From Paenibacillus oenotherae (GTDB taxonomy: Bacteria; Bacillota; Bacilli; Paenibacillales; Paenibacillaceae), in assembly GCF_019443105.1 (NCBI RefSeq), contig NZ_JAHZIJ010000012.1, positions 62,001 to 126,000 of the forward strand: a stretch of DNA of 64,000 nucleotides, read 5' to 3'. Shown here one piece after another: positions 12,556 to 22,327 of the stretch. The notes under the pieces were generated by a model. The model searched no databases and was not told the origin of the DNA. It saw nothing but the letters and a program-made list of their open reading frames with translations. The position numbers and the translations under genes were made by a program. Every line of letters starts with the position of its first letter. Within the stretch, counting starts at the first letter, position 1.

Positions 12556-13529
12556 TGGCTGGCCGTTACGGGGAATCACAGCGGCTCGACGTTATTACTT
12601 TCGGCGAGAGCATGGCATTAATGTACCCGGAGGGGGATGGACGCGGGCTGGGCAGCGGACGCAAGCTGTCGCAGTCGTTCGGAGGCGCGGAGAGCAATCT
12701 GGCGATTGGGCTTGCGAGGCTTGGCTGCCGCAGCGGATGGTTCGGCATGCTGGGGGATGATCCGCTCGGACATGGAGTTGTGAAGAGCTTGCGAAGCGAA
12801 GGGGTGGATGTCTCTCGCGTTGGCATGACGAAAGAGGCTCCCACAGGGTTAATGCTGCGGGAATCGGTACGCGGCAAGCTGTCCGTCTACTATTACCGCA
12901 GCGGCTCGGCGGCAAGCCGAATGACGCCTGGGCTGCTGGATGCCGATTACATTGCGAATGCGGGGATTCTGCATATTACCGGCATAACTGCCGCGCTTGG
13001 CTCATCATGTCTGGATACGGTGCGGGAAGCAGTCCGAATTGCCAGGCAAGGAGGCGTGCGTATCAGCTTCGATCCTAACCTGAGATTGAAGCTGTGGCCG
13101 ATCGAGCAGGCGCGCCCGATTATTCAGGAGCTGGCGCAGTCCGCCGATTATTTCCTGCCTGGCTATGATGAGCTGAGGCTGATTTACGATACGGAGGATA
13201 TAGGGACGCTGCTTGCGAACGTTCGGAGGCTGCCTGGAATGACGGTAATTAAAAGCGTGCGTGACGAAAATTGGCTTGTTCGAGGTTCAAGGCTGCACCG
13301 GAGGCCATTTGAGAAGATTCATCGGCTGGTAGATCCTGTCGGAGCCGGCGACGGGTTCGCAGCGGGATTTCTGTCCGGCATCATTAAAGGGTTCTCTCCC
13401 GTTGAATCGCTGAAGCTCGGAAGCATCGTCGGTTCATTGGTTGTGCAAGAGCCCGGCGATTGGGAGGCTTTGCCCCTCTGGAGCGAGGTCGAGGCGATCT
13501 TAAATAAGACTCGGCATATCGAGAGATAG
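12555..13529 (+). CDS. kdgK: 2-dehydro-3-deoxygluconokinase (PfkB family)
   Basis: The 324-residue ribokinase-type sugar kinase phosphorylates 2-keto-3-deoxygluconate to KDPG. PfkB signatures are present: GGAESNLAIGLARLG near the N terminus and DPVGAGDGFAAGF with catalytic base D266. Its ATG shares the last base of the kduD stop codon, so translation is coupled. Together with the adjacent aldolase this gives a specific call within a broad family. Confidence 0.95.
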   Translation: MAGRYGESQRLDVITFGESMALMYPEGDGRGLGSGRKLSQSFGGAESNLAIGLARLGCRSGWFGMLGDDPLGHGVVKSLRSEGVDVSRVGMTKEAPTGLMLRESVRGKLSVYYYRSGSAASRMTPGLLDADYIANAGILHITGITAALGSSCLDTVREAVRIARQGGVRISFDPNLRLKLWPIEQARPIIQELAQSADYFLPGYDELRLIYDTEDIGTLLANVRRLPGMTVIKSVRDENWLVRGSRLHRRPFEKIHRLVDPVGAGDGFAAGFLSGIIKGFSPVESLKLGSIVGSLVVQEPGDWEALPLWSEVEAILNKTRHIER

Positions 13530-13561
13530 GCGCTGACAACAATGGAAAGGATCGTGCGGCG

Positions 13562-14242
13562 ATGCGGAAGTATCATCTGCTTGAACAAATAAAGGCTGCG
13601 GGGGTTGTTGCAGTCATTCGCGGCAATTCCGCAGAGGAAGCCGTTATGCTTTCCCGGAATGCGGTGCTCGGCGGCATCCGGGTGATCGAAGTTACGATGA
13701 CGACGCCCCAAGCACTGCAAGCCATCGAGACGCTTGTGAAGGAACATCAGAGCAGCGATCCCGCTGCGGCGAATTACGCAGTGATCGGCGCGGGCACGGT
13801 GCTTGACTCCGAAACGGCACGAGCCTGCCTGTTAGCGGGCGCCGAGTTTATTGTATCGCCAGCGCTTCACAAAGAAACGGTTCTGCTGTGCAACCGGTAC
13901 CGGGTGCCGGTCATGCCCGGCGCGATGACAATCAAGGAGATGACAGAAGCGTTGGAGCTGGGAGTGGACGTGGTGAAGTTATTCCCCGGGAATCTCTATA
14001 ATCCTTCCATCATCCCTACAATACAAGGCCCGCTGCCGCAAGTGAACTTGATGCCTACAGGCGGAGTGAACCTGGCGAATTTGAAGGATTGGCTCGCGGC
14101 GGGCGCCTTTGCGGTTGGCATCGGCTCGGATCTGACGAAGGAAGCAGTCAAACAGAGCAATTACGCGCTAGTTATCGATAAGGCGCAAGCGTACACAGAA
14201 GCGTTTCGGGAGGCGAAACGGGGGCTGGATTTATTGAAATAA
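13562..14242 (+). CDS. eda: 2-dehydro-3-deoxyphosphogluconate aldolase
   Basis: The 226-residue class I aldolase splits KDPG into pyruvate and glyceraldehyde-3-phosphate, ending the uronate route. The Schiff-base lysine is K139 in VVKLFPGN and the catalytic glutamate is E43 in IEVTMTT. The family length is about 210-225 residues. It is the last gene of the catabolic run; a strong terminator follows at 14253. Confidence 0.96.
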   Translation: MRKYHLLEQIKAAGVVAVIRGNSAEEAVMLSRNAVLGGIRVIEVTMTTPQALQAIETLVKEHQSSDPAAANYAVIGAGTVLDSETARACLLAGAEFIVSPALHKETVLLCNRYRVPVMPGAMTIKEMTEALELGVDVVKLFPGNLYNPSIIPTIQGPLPQVNLMPTGGVNLANLKDWLAAGAFAVGIGSDLTKEAVKQSNYALVIDKAQAYTEAFREAKRGLDLLK

Positions 14243-14252
14243 GTTGAACTGG

Positions 14253-14281
14253 AGCCCGTGAACTTTCATGGGCTTTTTATT
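14253..14281 (+). terminator. Intrinsic terminator after eda
   Basis: AGCCCGTGAA pairs with TTCATGGGCT (one G-U pair) over a 2-base loop, followed by TTTTTATTT. It closes the catabolic operon before the two-component genes. Confidence 0.88.
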
Positions 14282-14328
14282 TATCGGTTATAATGAATAT
14301 ACTTAGGCAGCGAAGGGGGGAACGGACG

Positions 14329-16068
14329 GTGAGCAGATGGAAGCTGAAGTGGAACAGTGTGTTTTTCAAATTTTCCGCATCTTTTATATTAGTAGGACTG
14401 ATACCGTTGTTTGCGCTCAGCTACTTTTCTGTTCAGACCTTTACAGGCCATGTTGAGCGGTATACAGAAAATAATTTGCGGCAGATGATTATGTATATGA
14501 GCCTTAATATCAACACGGCTTTCAAAGAATACAATGAAACCTCCAAGCTGATGTATAGATCTGAGAACGATATCGATCAAACGCATCAAGTGAATGTGTT
14601 AGGACAAATTAATCAAATTCCGATTGAAGCGTATCTGAAGACGGTATTATATAGCGATCCTAATATAAGAAGCGTTTATTTTGTTCGTTCCTCGGATAAG
14701 CAAATCTATTATCAAGGCAAAATTAATCAGGCGTTTCTGCCTGAACTGCTGCCTTTGGAGCAGTGGATGCCCGTTCTGGACGAGGAGCCGAAGCAATTAG
14801 CAATCATCCCGACGCATGAAGAAACTTATTTCATGAAGTCTCAAAAGTCGGTCATTACGGTAGGACGAAATTTAATCGATACTTCAGGGCTTCTTACGCA
14901 TAAACCGAGGGTTGTCGGAACGTTGTTTTTTGACATCGATCCGGCGCTTTTCGACCAATTTTATAAGGAATTAAATTTAGGCGAGCATGATGAAATTTAT
15001 ATCATTAACAACGCGAACCAAATTTTTTTCAGCAATACGGAATTGCAAGCATGGAGTGAAACAAGCGATGATGTGCTTGTGTTAAGCGAAGAAATTCCTT
15101 TTCTGCAAGGCAAAGTGACCGTAAAAGTAAATAAGACAAGCTTATTCAATCAAATCGGCACAACGCGGGATGCGGTGTATATCGCTATTGCGATCTGTTC
15201 GTTAGTGCTTATCATTATGGGCGGATGGTTTTCGCGGCGCTTGGCGGGGCCGATAAGGGCGCTGACGATCCAGATGACGAAGGTTGAATCGGGCAATCTG
15301 GCAGCCAATGTCACGGTTCGGTCGAATGATGAAATGGGCAGGCTGGTTCATGGCTTCAATCGAATGGTGGAACGATTGAAATCGTTCATAGATGAAGTCT
15401 ACGTTGCCGAGATTAAGCAGAAGCAGGCTGAGCTCTATGCGTTAAAAAGCCAAATTCGTCCGCACTATCTATATAATACACTTGAAGTGATACGGATGAA
15501 TGCCATCCATCATGACGCCGACGAGGTAGGCGATATGATTCTGTCCTTGTCGAAACAGCTTAAATATGTCATTGATTATGGCGAAGACTGGGTGCCATTG
15601 CATAAGGAATTGCAGCATCTGCAAGATTATTTCTACATTATTGATGTTCGGTATGAGCAGCGCTTCGAGCTTAAAATAACTAGCACGGATAACGTCAATA
15701 TGGATTGGCAAATTCTCAAGCTTTCCATACAGCCGATTGTTGAGAATGCGATTCAGCACGGGCTCCAGCCTAAAGGGAGGGGAACCGTTGGCATTACGAT
15801 AGAACAACAAGAGGATCAATTAATAGTGACGGTGTTTGATGATGGTGTCGGAATGGACGCAGAGACGGTGGAGCGTCTTCATCGCGCGTTGGCCGATCCC
15901 GCCAAACCGACCAAAAGTGTAGGACTCAAAAATGTGCATGAACGCATTCGTTCCGCATGCGGAGAAGAATACGGCCTTGCCATCAGCAGCCGAAAGCATG
16001 TCGGCACATCGATTCAGCTGCGATTTCCAATTAAGGAGGACAACTATGCTGCGAGTGATCTTGGCTGA
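14329..16068 (+). CDS. Sensor histidine kinase, YesM type
   Basis: The 579-residue protein has one N-terminal membrane helix (about 14-36), an extracellular sensing domain of about 240 residues, a second helix (about 283-303), a HAMP linker, and a His_kinase/HATPase module. The phosphorylated histidine is H379 in QIRPHYLYN, and ATP-site motifs PIVENAIQHG and FDDGVGMD follow. This is the YesM/LytS-like class linked to sugar uptake in Paenibacillus. The chosen start is GTG at 14329, eight bases after AAGGGGGG; an ATG at 14293 has no ribosome site. Its partner regulator overlaps its 3' end. Confidence 0.94.
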   Translation: MSRWKLKWNSVFFKFSASFILVGLIPLFALSYFSVQTFTGHVERYTENNLRQMIMYMSLNINTAFKEYNETSKLMYRSENDIDQTHQVNVLGQINQIPIEAYLKTVLYSDPNIRSVYFVRSSDKQIYYQGKINQAFLPELLPLEQWMPVLDEEPKQLAIIPTHEETYFMKSQKSVITVGRNLIDTSGLLTHKPRVVGTLFFDIDPALFDQFYKELNLGEHDEIYIINNANQIFFSNTELQAWSETSDDVLVLSEEIPFLQGKVTVKVNKTSLFNQIGTTRDAVYIAIAICSLVLIIMGGWFSRRLAGPIRALTIQMTKVESGNLAANVTVRSNDEMGRLVHGFNRMVERLKSFIDEVYVAEIKQKQAELYALKSQIRPHYLYNTLEVIRMNAIHHDADEVGDMILSLSKQLKYVIDYGEDWVPLHKELQHLQDYFYIIDVRYEQRFELKITSTDNVNMDWQILKLSIQPIVENAIQHGLQPKGRGTVGITIEQQEDQLIVTVFDDGVGMDAETVERLHRALADPAKPTKSVGLKNVHERIRSACGEEYGLAISSRKHVGTSIQLRFPIKEDNYAASDLG

Positions 16069-17626
16069 TGACGAACCCTGGATTATTAAAGGATTGCGCA
16101 AAATGATCGACTGGCCTTCGTACAGCATGGAAATCGTAGGACAAGCGTCGGATGGGCGAGAGCTTATGAGTCTGATTGACACGCAGCGGCCGGACATCGT
16201 CATTAGCGATATTAGCATGCCCCATATGAACGGAATTGAAATTATAAAAAGAATTAAGGAAAACAATTTGCCTATCAAAGTCATCTTCATTAGCGCCTAT
16301 CAGGATTTTAATTATGCCCGTGATGCGGTTACTTATGGAGCGGTTGATTATATCGTTAAGCCTGTTGAGAAATCAAAGCTCGATGAAGTGTTGAATAAGA
16401 CGATCGATTATTTCAATAAGCGTCAAGAGGAAGAAATACGTAAAGGAAAGCTGCAGCATCTGGAGCACAAAAATCGGGATAAAGAGATTCAGGAAATATT
16501 GGCTTTGCTTGCAAGAGGCAAACTGTCGCCGCAAGCCAATGAATATCGATTGGCGAAACAATGGATTTCATACGAACAGTATTGCCTTGGTATTGTCGAA
16601 TTGGATTATAGGGGCAATCGTTCTGAGAGATGGACGGATCACGAGGCGAAGCTGGTCGAATTTGCAGTAGGCAATATTCTTCAAGAGGTTGTTGTCTCTT
16701 CGGGCATCGGTCATGTATTTATGAAAAATAACCGTTATGTGTATTTAAGCAGAGAGATAACGAAAGCGTCCATTTTAGCCCGTGATATTTTGGAGAAAAT
16801 CCGCTCTTTTCTGAAATTGAATGTATCCATCGGCATATCCGCTCCGGCTAATGAGCTGTTGTCGCTTTCTGCTGCATATGGGCAAGCCGAGCAGGCGCTT
16901 GAGCTGAAATTTTTTGACGGATTGAACGATGTATATGTGTATAAGCCTGTCGAGCAGAAGCAGACGCTTGAACAACAAATTTATAATTGCCAGCATGAAG
17001 TTATCCGTCATTTAACAAGCAGGCTATGGAAGGAGGCGGAAGTCTCTTTGGCCGGGTTGTTTGATACGATTCGTCTGGCTTCCTATCCGAGCCGAAGCCT
17101 TACACTTGCTGCATGTTTTTCGTCCGTCATGTCGATTATGCAAGCGTTAACGAAGACAGGAGCGCTCTCCAGCGCTGCCATTGATATGCATGAGCTTCAG
17201 AACAAGCTGGCGGAATATGAAACCTATGAAGAGCTTAAGGCGGAAATAATCCGTGTGCTGGATGAGTTTCACCTTGGTCTGGACGATCAGGCCGGCAATC
17301 AGGGGAAGCTGCTTATGGCGAAGGTCGTACAATATATTCACGATCATTATAATGAGGAAATTACGCTGGAATCTGTCGCAAGCATCGCGTTCATGAATCC
17401 CTATTATTTTAGCAGCTTCTTCAAAAAGCATACGAAAACAAATTTCAAGCAATATGTAACCGATATTCGCATGAATGAAGCGGTTCGCCTGCTGACGCAA
17501 ACGGATATGATGGTTTATGAAATTGCCGAGCAGGTCGGATATAGCAACGCCAGACATTTTAGCGATATGTTCAAGAAGCAAATGGGCAAGGTGCCGAATG
17601 ATTATCGTCAAGATGCGAGAGGGTAA
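16046..17626 (+). CDS. Response regulator, AraC-type DNA-binding output (YesN type)
   Basis: The 526-residue protein has an N-terminal receiver domain (acidic DDE; phosphorylated D55 in VISDISMPHMNG; conserved lysine in YIVKPVEK), a long middle region, and a C-terminal pair of AraC helix-turn-helix motifs (about 425-525). It overlaps the kinase gene by 23 bases, with AAGGAGGA lying inside the kinase coding region, so the two are co-translated. It probably activates the importer and glycosidase genes of this locus (inference). The frame is open from 15932, but only the ATG at 16046 has a ribosome site. Confidence 0.95.
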   Translation: MLRVILADDEPWIIKGLRKMIDWPSYSMEIVGQASDGRELMSLIDTQRPDIVISDISMPHMNGIEIIKRIKENNLPIKVIFISAYQDFNYARDAVTYGAVDYIVKPVEKSKLDEVLNKTIDYFNKRQEEEIRKGKLQHLEHKNRDKEIQEILALLARGKLSPQANEYRLAKQWISYEQYCLGIVELDYRGNRSERWTDHEAKLVEFAVGNILQEVVVSSGIGHVFMKNNRYVYLSREITKASILARDILEKIRSFLKLNVSIGISAPANELLSLSAAYGQAEQALELKFFDGLNDVYVYKPVEQKQTLEQQIYNCQHEVIRHLTSRLWKEAEVSLAGLFDTIRLASYPSRSLTLAACFSSVMSIMQALTKTGALSSAAIDMHELQNKLAEYETYEELKAEIIRVLDEFHLGLDDQAGNQGKLLMAKVVQYIHDHYNEEITLESVASIAFMNPYYFSSFFKKHTKTNFKQYVTDIRMNEAVRLLTQTDMMVYEIAEQVGYSNARHFSDMFKKQMGKVPNDYRQDARG

Positions 17627-17676
17627 AGACCGTCCGGCAACATCAACAGGTGCTCCGCAGAGGAGAGGTTTTCATT

Positions 17677-19011
17677 ATGAGTAAATTTTGGCTGAAATTA
17701 CTCGCTATATCTATATTGCTAACGTTGATCCTATCGGCATGCGCGGGAGGAAACAAGGGGAATCATGGCTCTGGCGCCAATGGGGGCGATAACGGCAGCA
17801 TCGGCATCGAGCAGAAGGAAGTTTCATTCACGATCGGTTATGCGAGTGGCGACCGGGGTACGAAAGAAGCAATAGAACATGCAATTAAAGCGTTTATGGA
17901 AGCGAATCCGGCTATCCAGATTGTAGATACTAGCGAAACAACATCGTCATCCTACCTGGATTGGTTGAAAATTAAAGATGCGGTGGGCGAATTCCCGGAT
18001 CTGGTCGAAATTCGAGATACCAAAATATTTGCAGACGCAGGCAAAATTGCAGAGCTGCCGCCTGATCTGCAGGATTTATTCGAGAATCTGCCGACGGTTG
18101 ACGGCAAAGCGTATAATGTGCCTGTTTATACCCAAGCGCCGCATGGCCTTATTTACAGCAAAAAGGCATATGAAGCTGCGGGCATTACGAAGCTGCCGCA
18201 AACCTATGACGAGTTTCTGGCCATCCAGGAAAAACTGAAAGCATCCGGCATAACGCCGATTGCAGTGGGCGGCAAAGATATCTTCCATATGGGCTTTTGG
18301 ACGAATAAATTTCTGATTGATTACCTGTATGCGAACGACCCGGACTGGAATTCCAGGCGTACGGCCAGGCAAGCAAGCTTCACGGATGCGAATGTAGTGC
18401 AAGCGATAACTGATTATAAAGAGCTGTTTGCCAACTATGTGAATAAAGACTGGCTAAGCACAGCAGACAACCAGACAGCATCGATGCTTATTTCAGGCAA
18501 AGCGGCGCAGTTATTCTCTGGCCCTTGGATGTTCGGGCAAATTGAACAAGCCGATCCCGGCTTTGAGTTCGGCTGGTATCCGGTGCCTGACAGGCAAGGG
18601 AAGGTTAATATTGTCGGACTCCCTTCACCGATCGGCTGGTCCTTGTCAACGGATGCTGCGAAAGATGCTGACAAGACGGAAGCGATTAAAAAGTTCGTCC
18701 GTTTCTTCCTTGAGCCACAACAATATGCAAAATATCTCAAAACGACAAACGCGATTCCAACGACCAAAGAAAAAATCACCTACGAAGTAGGCCAGCAAAT
18801 GCAGGAAGTATTGCGCGTCATGGCTGATCCGAATGTACACAAATCATTGGCGATCAATAACTGGTGGGGCGAGAACCAAATTCCTCCGGAATTCCGCAAC
18901 TGGTTCTACAAGCTGTTGCAGGAACTTGTCATCAATGACGGAGATGTCGCCGAATATATGAAGCGGGCTGATGCGGAATATGACAAACAGGTAAAAGCCA
19001 TTCAACAGTAA
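17677..19011 (+). CDS. ABC sugar-binding lipoprotein, paralogue of the gene at the left edge
   Basis: The 444-residue protein begins with a lipoprotein signal peptide (hydrophobic core ILLTLILSAC, lipobox LSAC), then a Gly/Asn/Ser-rich linker, then a family 1 solute-binding fold. It matches the truncated protein at 1-911 over its whole visible length, with most residues identical, so the two arose by duplication. No permease genes follow it; a terminator and an opposite-strand gene do. It may deliver a related sugar to the permeases at 1049-2792, or serve as sensor partner for the adjacent kinase; both are inferences. The ATG at 17677 has GAGGAGAGG before it. Confidence 0.94.
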   Translation: MSKFWLKLLAISILLTLILSACAGGNKGNHGSGANGGDNGSIGIEQKEVSFTIGYASGDRGTKEAIEHAIKAFMEANPAIQIVDTSETTSSSYLDWLKIKDAVGEFPDLVEIRDTKIFADAGKIAELPPDLQDLFENLPTVDGKAYNVPVYTQAPHGLIYSKKAYEAAGITKLPQTYDEFLAIQEKLKASGITPIAVGGKDIFHMGFWTNKFLIDYLYANDPDWNSRRTARQASFTDANVVQAITDYKELFANYVNKDWLSTADNQTASMLISGKAAQLFSGPWMFGQIEQADPGFEFGWYPVPDRQGKVNIVGLPSPIGWSLSTDAAKDADKTEAIKKFVRFFLEPQQYAKYLKTTNAIPTTKEKITYEVGQQMQEVLRVMADPNVHKSLAINNWWGENQIPPEFRNWFYKLLQELVINDGDVAEYMKRADAEYDKQVKAIQQ

Positions 19012-19045
19012 ACGCAATGAATGGAAAAGGGTTTTGCCGGTTTAT

Positions 19046-19098
19046 CCCCCCATCCAGCTTATTAGAGGATGGGAGGGTTTCCAGTGTTTTTTTCCAAA
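19046..19098 (+). terminator. Probable terminator after the second binding-protein gene
   Basis: CCCATCC (with three further C residues after one mismatch) pairs with GGATGGG and an outer GGG over an 11-base loop. A broken T-run ending in seven T residues follows. Confidence 0.6.
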
Positions 19099-19134
19099 GG
19101 AGGGAATGTTTCTGGAGAAGCGCAGCGTTCGCCT

Positions 19135-19186
19135 TTGTTCCCGGGATTCCACAATAAACGACTTCATTCAAGAATCCCGGGAACAA
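19135..19186. repeat. Perfect 15-bp inverted repeat between convergent genes
   Basis: TTGTTCCCGGGATTC at 19135-19149 is the exact reverse complement of 19172-19186, with 22 bases between. It lies between the binding-protein gene and the convergent GH31 gene. There is no T-run on either side, so a bidirectional terminator is uncertain; a protein-binding site or cruciform-forming repeat is possible. Confidence 0.6.
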
Positions 19187-19217
19187 CAGCGATCGGAAGA
19201 AATATCCCTACCAATCC

Positions 19218-21278
19218 CTACCAATTAAATTTATAGCGCTGTCCCGTATAGTTTCCGGTTCGAGTGATGTCGTAGCTGTCTTCTGACAGCGCAGTTACTT
19301 GAACCCAATTGTAGCTGCCCTCACGGAAGTCATAGGTTTTGCCGTCATCCTCATAGAGGGTGCACGCATTGGCGTTGTCGCCGAAGCTGCGGAACGAAAT
19401 TTCGAATACTGCGTCATCCGCCACATGCTGCAACGGCTGAGCCAGAGGCAGCAGGGTGCCGTCTTTCATGAATACCGGAATGCGCTCCAGTCCTGGCGAT
19501 ACGGAATAATGTTGGCCGCCCGCATACGTTTCATTCGTCCAGAAGCAGTGCCATATCCCATCAGGCAAATAGACGCTTCGTTCCGTTTCGCCCTCAACCA
19601 TTGGTGCAACGAGCATGTAATCGCCCATCATATAGGCGTCATCGATTTCATAGACGTTCGGATCGTTCGGATAATCCATGACGAGCGCTCTGAACGGAGG
19701 ACGCCCTTCATAATGGTAGCGCGCATAGGCTGTATACAAATAGGGGATGAGCGACATACGGATTTCGAATAAGGAACGGCAAGTATCACGGAGTTGTTCG
19801 CAGTTATCGAGAAATTCGCCGTTTATATTTTTCTCGCGGTCAACCTGCATCCATGGCGGATTCGGAATTCTCCAGCAGTTCAGCAGCGCCATTGGCGAGA
19901 ACACCGTTGTCTGTATTCTCCGAATCAAGTCCTCGGCCGACTCCGCCTGACGCACTTCCGGTGACCATAGCAGCCCGGAGAATCCGCAATTTACAACGCC
20001 GCGAATAAAGACTTTATGATCATACAGATCACTATACAGTACGAATGGAAATGGCGAAGCTAACGCTCCAGAAGAGCGGACTTGGGACAATGTTCGTACG
20101 CCCAGCTCCTCATAAGGAGCAAGAATGGCGGATTGATATAACGTTCCTAGTTGATTATGCATTTGTTCCCCATCCATGCCGGAAGGGAATTCTGTAATAT
20201 CCGGGAAAGACCAGCTGGAATGGACAAAATCAGAGCTGTCGCACTCATCCAGCTTAAAGCCGGATATTCCTTTGGCTGCGAACTCCTTGAGATGATGCCC
20301 AGAGAACACTTCCTTTGCTTCCGGGACCGCTAAATCAGGAACGAGACCTTCCCAGACCTCATAATTGCCGGAAACCTCCTTTAACCCTTCGTAGATGGGA
20401 GAGCTTGGATGTACAAAAAGATGCTCCCACAGGTTAACGCGGTAGTTCAGGTCATACAATTCCCCGAGCATGGCTTCGTGGTCGGGAAAACGATTGTCAT
20501 CCCATACGAACGAGCAGGAATAAGCTCTGGATTGCCATCCGGGTTCGAAACCGAACACGTCTACAGGTATTTGATCATTCCGGAAAGTATGCGCCAGCCG
20601 CGTCACATCTTCCTTCTTGGCGGCGCTGTAAGCCCGGTACCACATGCCCAGTCCCCATAGCGGCGGCAGGCAGCCGCCACCCGAGAACAGGTTATACCGC
20701 TGGACAGCGGCTGTCAGATCAGGGCCTTCAAAAAAGTAAATATCGATCCCGCGTGCAGCAGGAATATCGATCACGACTGTGCGGTCGCCCTCGGAAACCT
20801 GATACCCGTATAGTTCAATCTCGGAAGTGCCGACCTCTTTGTTGTCGAGCCTCTTATGTTCCGAGTCGCCCTTGCGCAGATTGGTGCCGCAATAGAATGT
20901 GGCGTATCTGGATGTGTCCACATACACGCCATAACCGGCTGTGGAGACATAGAAGGGAACCGGAGCATGGCTGTCGCCTGTATCCGCGACGGGGTCACTG
21001 TTCACACGAAGCACCTTTTTGCGGCCTGTATGATCGACGCGGTGCAGCTGCAGTCCGAATCCATAAATATGCTCTTCACTCTTCAGCGGAAGCTCGACCG
21101 TAATCCCGCGAGCAGTCTCTTTCGCAATGACTTGCTCATCAGAGAACGGAGCGGTTCCTCCGCAGTGAAGCTGCTGCAATTGTTCATGGCTTATCGCCTT
21201 CTCCCGATACAGAAGCGGCGTATGCTGTTCAGGGATGCCGTAACGGTATTTCCATATGCCGTTTAATATTTTTTCCAT
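19218..21278 (-). CDS. Glycoside hydrolase family 31 protein (alpha-glucosidase / alpha-xylosidase like)
   Basis: The 686-residue protein has the GH31 layout: N-terminal beta-sandwich, TIM barrel and C-terminal beta domains. The presumed nucleophile is D344 in GFKLDECDS, and the barrel start is marked by LWGLGMWYRAYSAAK. The usual W-x-D-M-N-E form is replaced by FKLDE, as in less-studied GH31 groups, so substrate is uncertain (alpha-glucoside, alpha-xyloside or alpha-galactoside). No signal peptide is seen. A 10-bp direct duplication (19204-19223) overlaps the stop codon. It is transcribed away from an AraC regulator that probably controls it. Confidence 0.88.
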   Translation of the reverse strand: MEKILNGIWKYRYGIPEQHTPLLYREKAISHEQLQQLHCGGTAPFSDEQVIAKETARGITVELPLKSEEHIYGFGLQLHRVDHTGRKKVLRVNSDPVADTGDSHAPVPFYVSTAGYGVYVDTSRYATFYCGTNLRKGDSEHKRLDNKEVGTSEIELYGYQVSEGDRTVVIDIPAARGIDIYFFEGPDLTAAVQRYNLFSGGGCLPPLWGLGMWYRAYSAAKKEDVTRLAHTFRNDQIPVDVFGFEPGWQSRAYSCSFVWDDNRFPDHEAMLGELYDLNYRVNLWEHLFVHPSSPIYEGLKEVSGNYEVWEGLVPDLAVPEAKEVFSGHHLKEFAAKGISGFKLDECDSSDFVHSSWSFPDITEFPSGMDGEQMHNQLGTLYQSAILAPYEELGVRTLSQVRSSGALASPFPFVLYSDLYDHKVFIRGVVNCGFSGLLWSPEVRQAESAEDLIRRIQTTVFSPMALLNCWRIPNPPWMQVDREKNINGEFLDNCEQLRDTCRSLFEIRMSLIPYLYTAYARYHYEGRPPFRALVMDYPNDPNVYEIDDAYMMGDYMLVAPMVEGETERSVYLPDGIWHCFWTNETYAGGQHYSVSPGLERIPVFMKDGTLLPLAQPLQHVADDAVFEISFRSFGDNANACTLYEDDGKTYDFREGSYNWVQVTALSEDSYDITRTGNYTGQRYKFNW

Positions 21279-21424
21279 GTCCCAACCTCTTTTCCGGGTA
21301 TAATTACAGTGTGTAGTTGCATGTAAATTTAACGTTATTTAATATCAGTATAACGATTTATTAACCCGATAAATTGTGCTGCAGTATCAAAAAATGTTTG
21401 TCTATTATCCAACATGGAGGGACT

Positions 21425-22327
21425 ATGAGCAAACTGTTCGAGCCCGTTAATTTGGAGCCCAATTCCGTGCTCTGGGATTACCGCATTCATATTGAGGATT
21501 ATTTCAAAGGCTATTATCATTGGCATCAGTGCTGGGAGTTTCTGCTTGTCCACGAGGGTACGGGCACGATTGTCGTCAATCAACAAACGTTCGAGATTCG
21601 AAGAGGCATGTTTTTTTGTTTTCAGCCGTATCAGCTGCATCAGGTTTATGCGGATGTCGCTCCTGCTCGCCCTTATATCCGTTCCATCTTTTATGCGGAT
21701 CCGCGATTAATAGACAAGCAGCTGCAGCCATTCCCCTATCGGCAATTGCGGTATCATACGCTGTGCAATCGTTCAGATATAGCGAATGTGTTTGATTTGG
21801 AATCCGGGGCAGAAGGAATGGAATACATCTTTGATCAATATGAAAGGGCGGTACAACAAGGGAAGGGCGGGGATGACGAGGAGCTGGCGGTTTTGTTTCT
21901 GCAGATGATCAACTATTTGCCGGACAATGGATCACTGCGCCCGGACGGGGATAAGAGGGCCAAAGAAAATCGCCCCTCCCGTTACGCCGACAAGGTCATG
22001 AGCTGGGTCGAAAATCATTATCACGAGAAGTTTGATCTGGACAGCCTGGCCAATGAACTGCATTTATCCCGAAACTATATCTCCCGATTATTCCGCGAAG
22101 AGACAGGAACGAGCATTACAGAATACTTGACTGCCAGAAGAGTGAAGCAAGCCTGCCGGTTATTGGAGCAGACGGATCTGTCCGTAGAATATATAGGCAA
22201 TCAAGTTGGATTTGATAATGTCTCTTATTTCATTAACCTTTTTAAAAAGGTGCTGGGGACAACACCGCTTCGCTATCGCAAAGGGGCAGCAAACCCGTCA
22301 AAAATAACAATTGACAACATCTTTTAA
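21425..22327 (+). CDS. AraC family transcriptional regulator with cupin-type sensor
   Basis: The 300-residue protein has an N-terminal cupin-like sugar-binding region (about 10-160, including YHWHQCWEFLLVHEG) and a C-terminal two-motif AraC helix-turn-helix (about 195-295, including LHLSRNYISRLFREETG and VGFDNVSYFINLFKK). It is divergent from the GH31 gene with about 146 bases between, which is typical for a local regulator. The ATG at 21425 has GGAGGG four bases before it; the upstream in-frame start at 21374 has none. The -35 box of the next gene lies in its 3' end. Confidence 0.92.
   Translation: MSKLFEPVNLEPNSVLWDYRIHIEDYFKGYYHWHQCWEFLLVHEGTGTIVVNQQTFEIRRGMFFCFQPYQLHQVYADVAPARPYIRSIFYADPRLIDKQLQPFPYRQLRYHTLCNRSDIANVFDLESGAEGMEYIFDQYERAVQQGKGGDDEELAVLFLQMINYLPDNGSLRPDGDKRAKENRPSRYADKVMSWVENHYHEKFDLDSLANELHLSRNYISRLFREETGTSITEYLTARRVKQACRLLEQTDLSVEYIGNQVGFDNVSYFINLFKKVLGTTPLRYRKGAANPSKITIDNIF

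Noticed and set aside
19034-19228. 64-codon frame between convergent genes
   Set aside because: It spans the terminator and the 15-bp inverted repeat and has no ribosome site.
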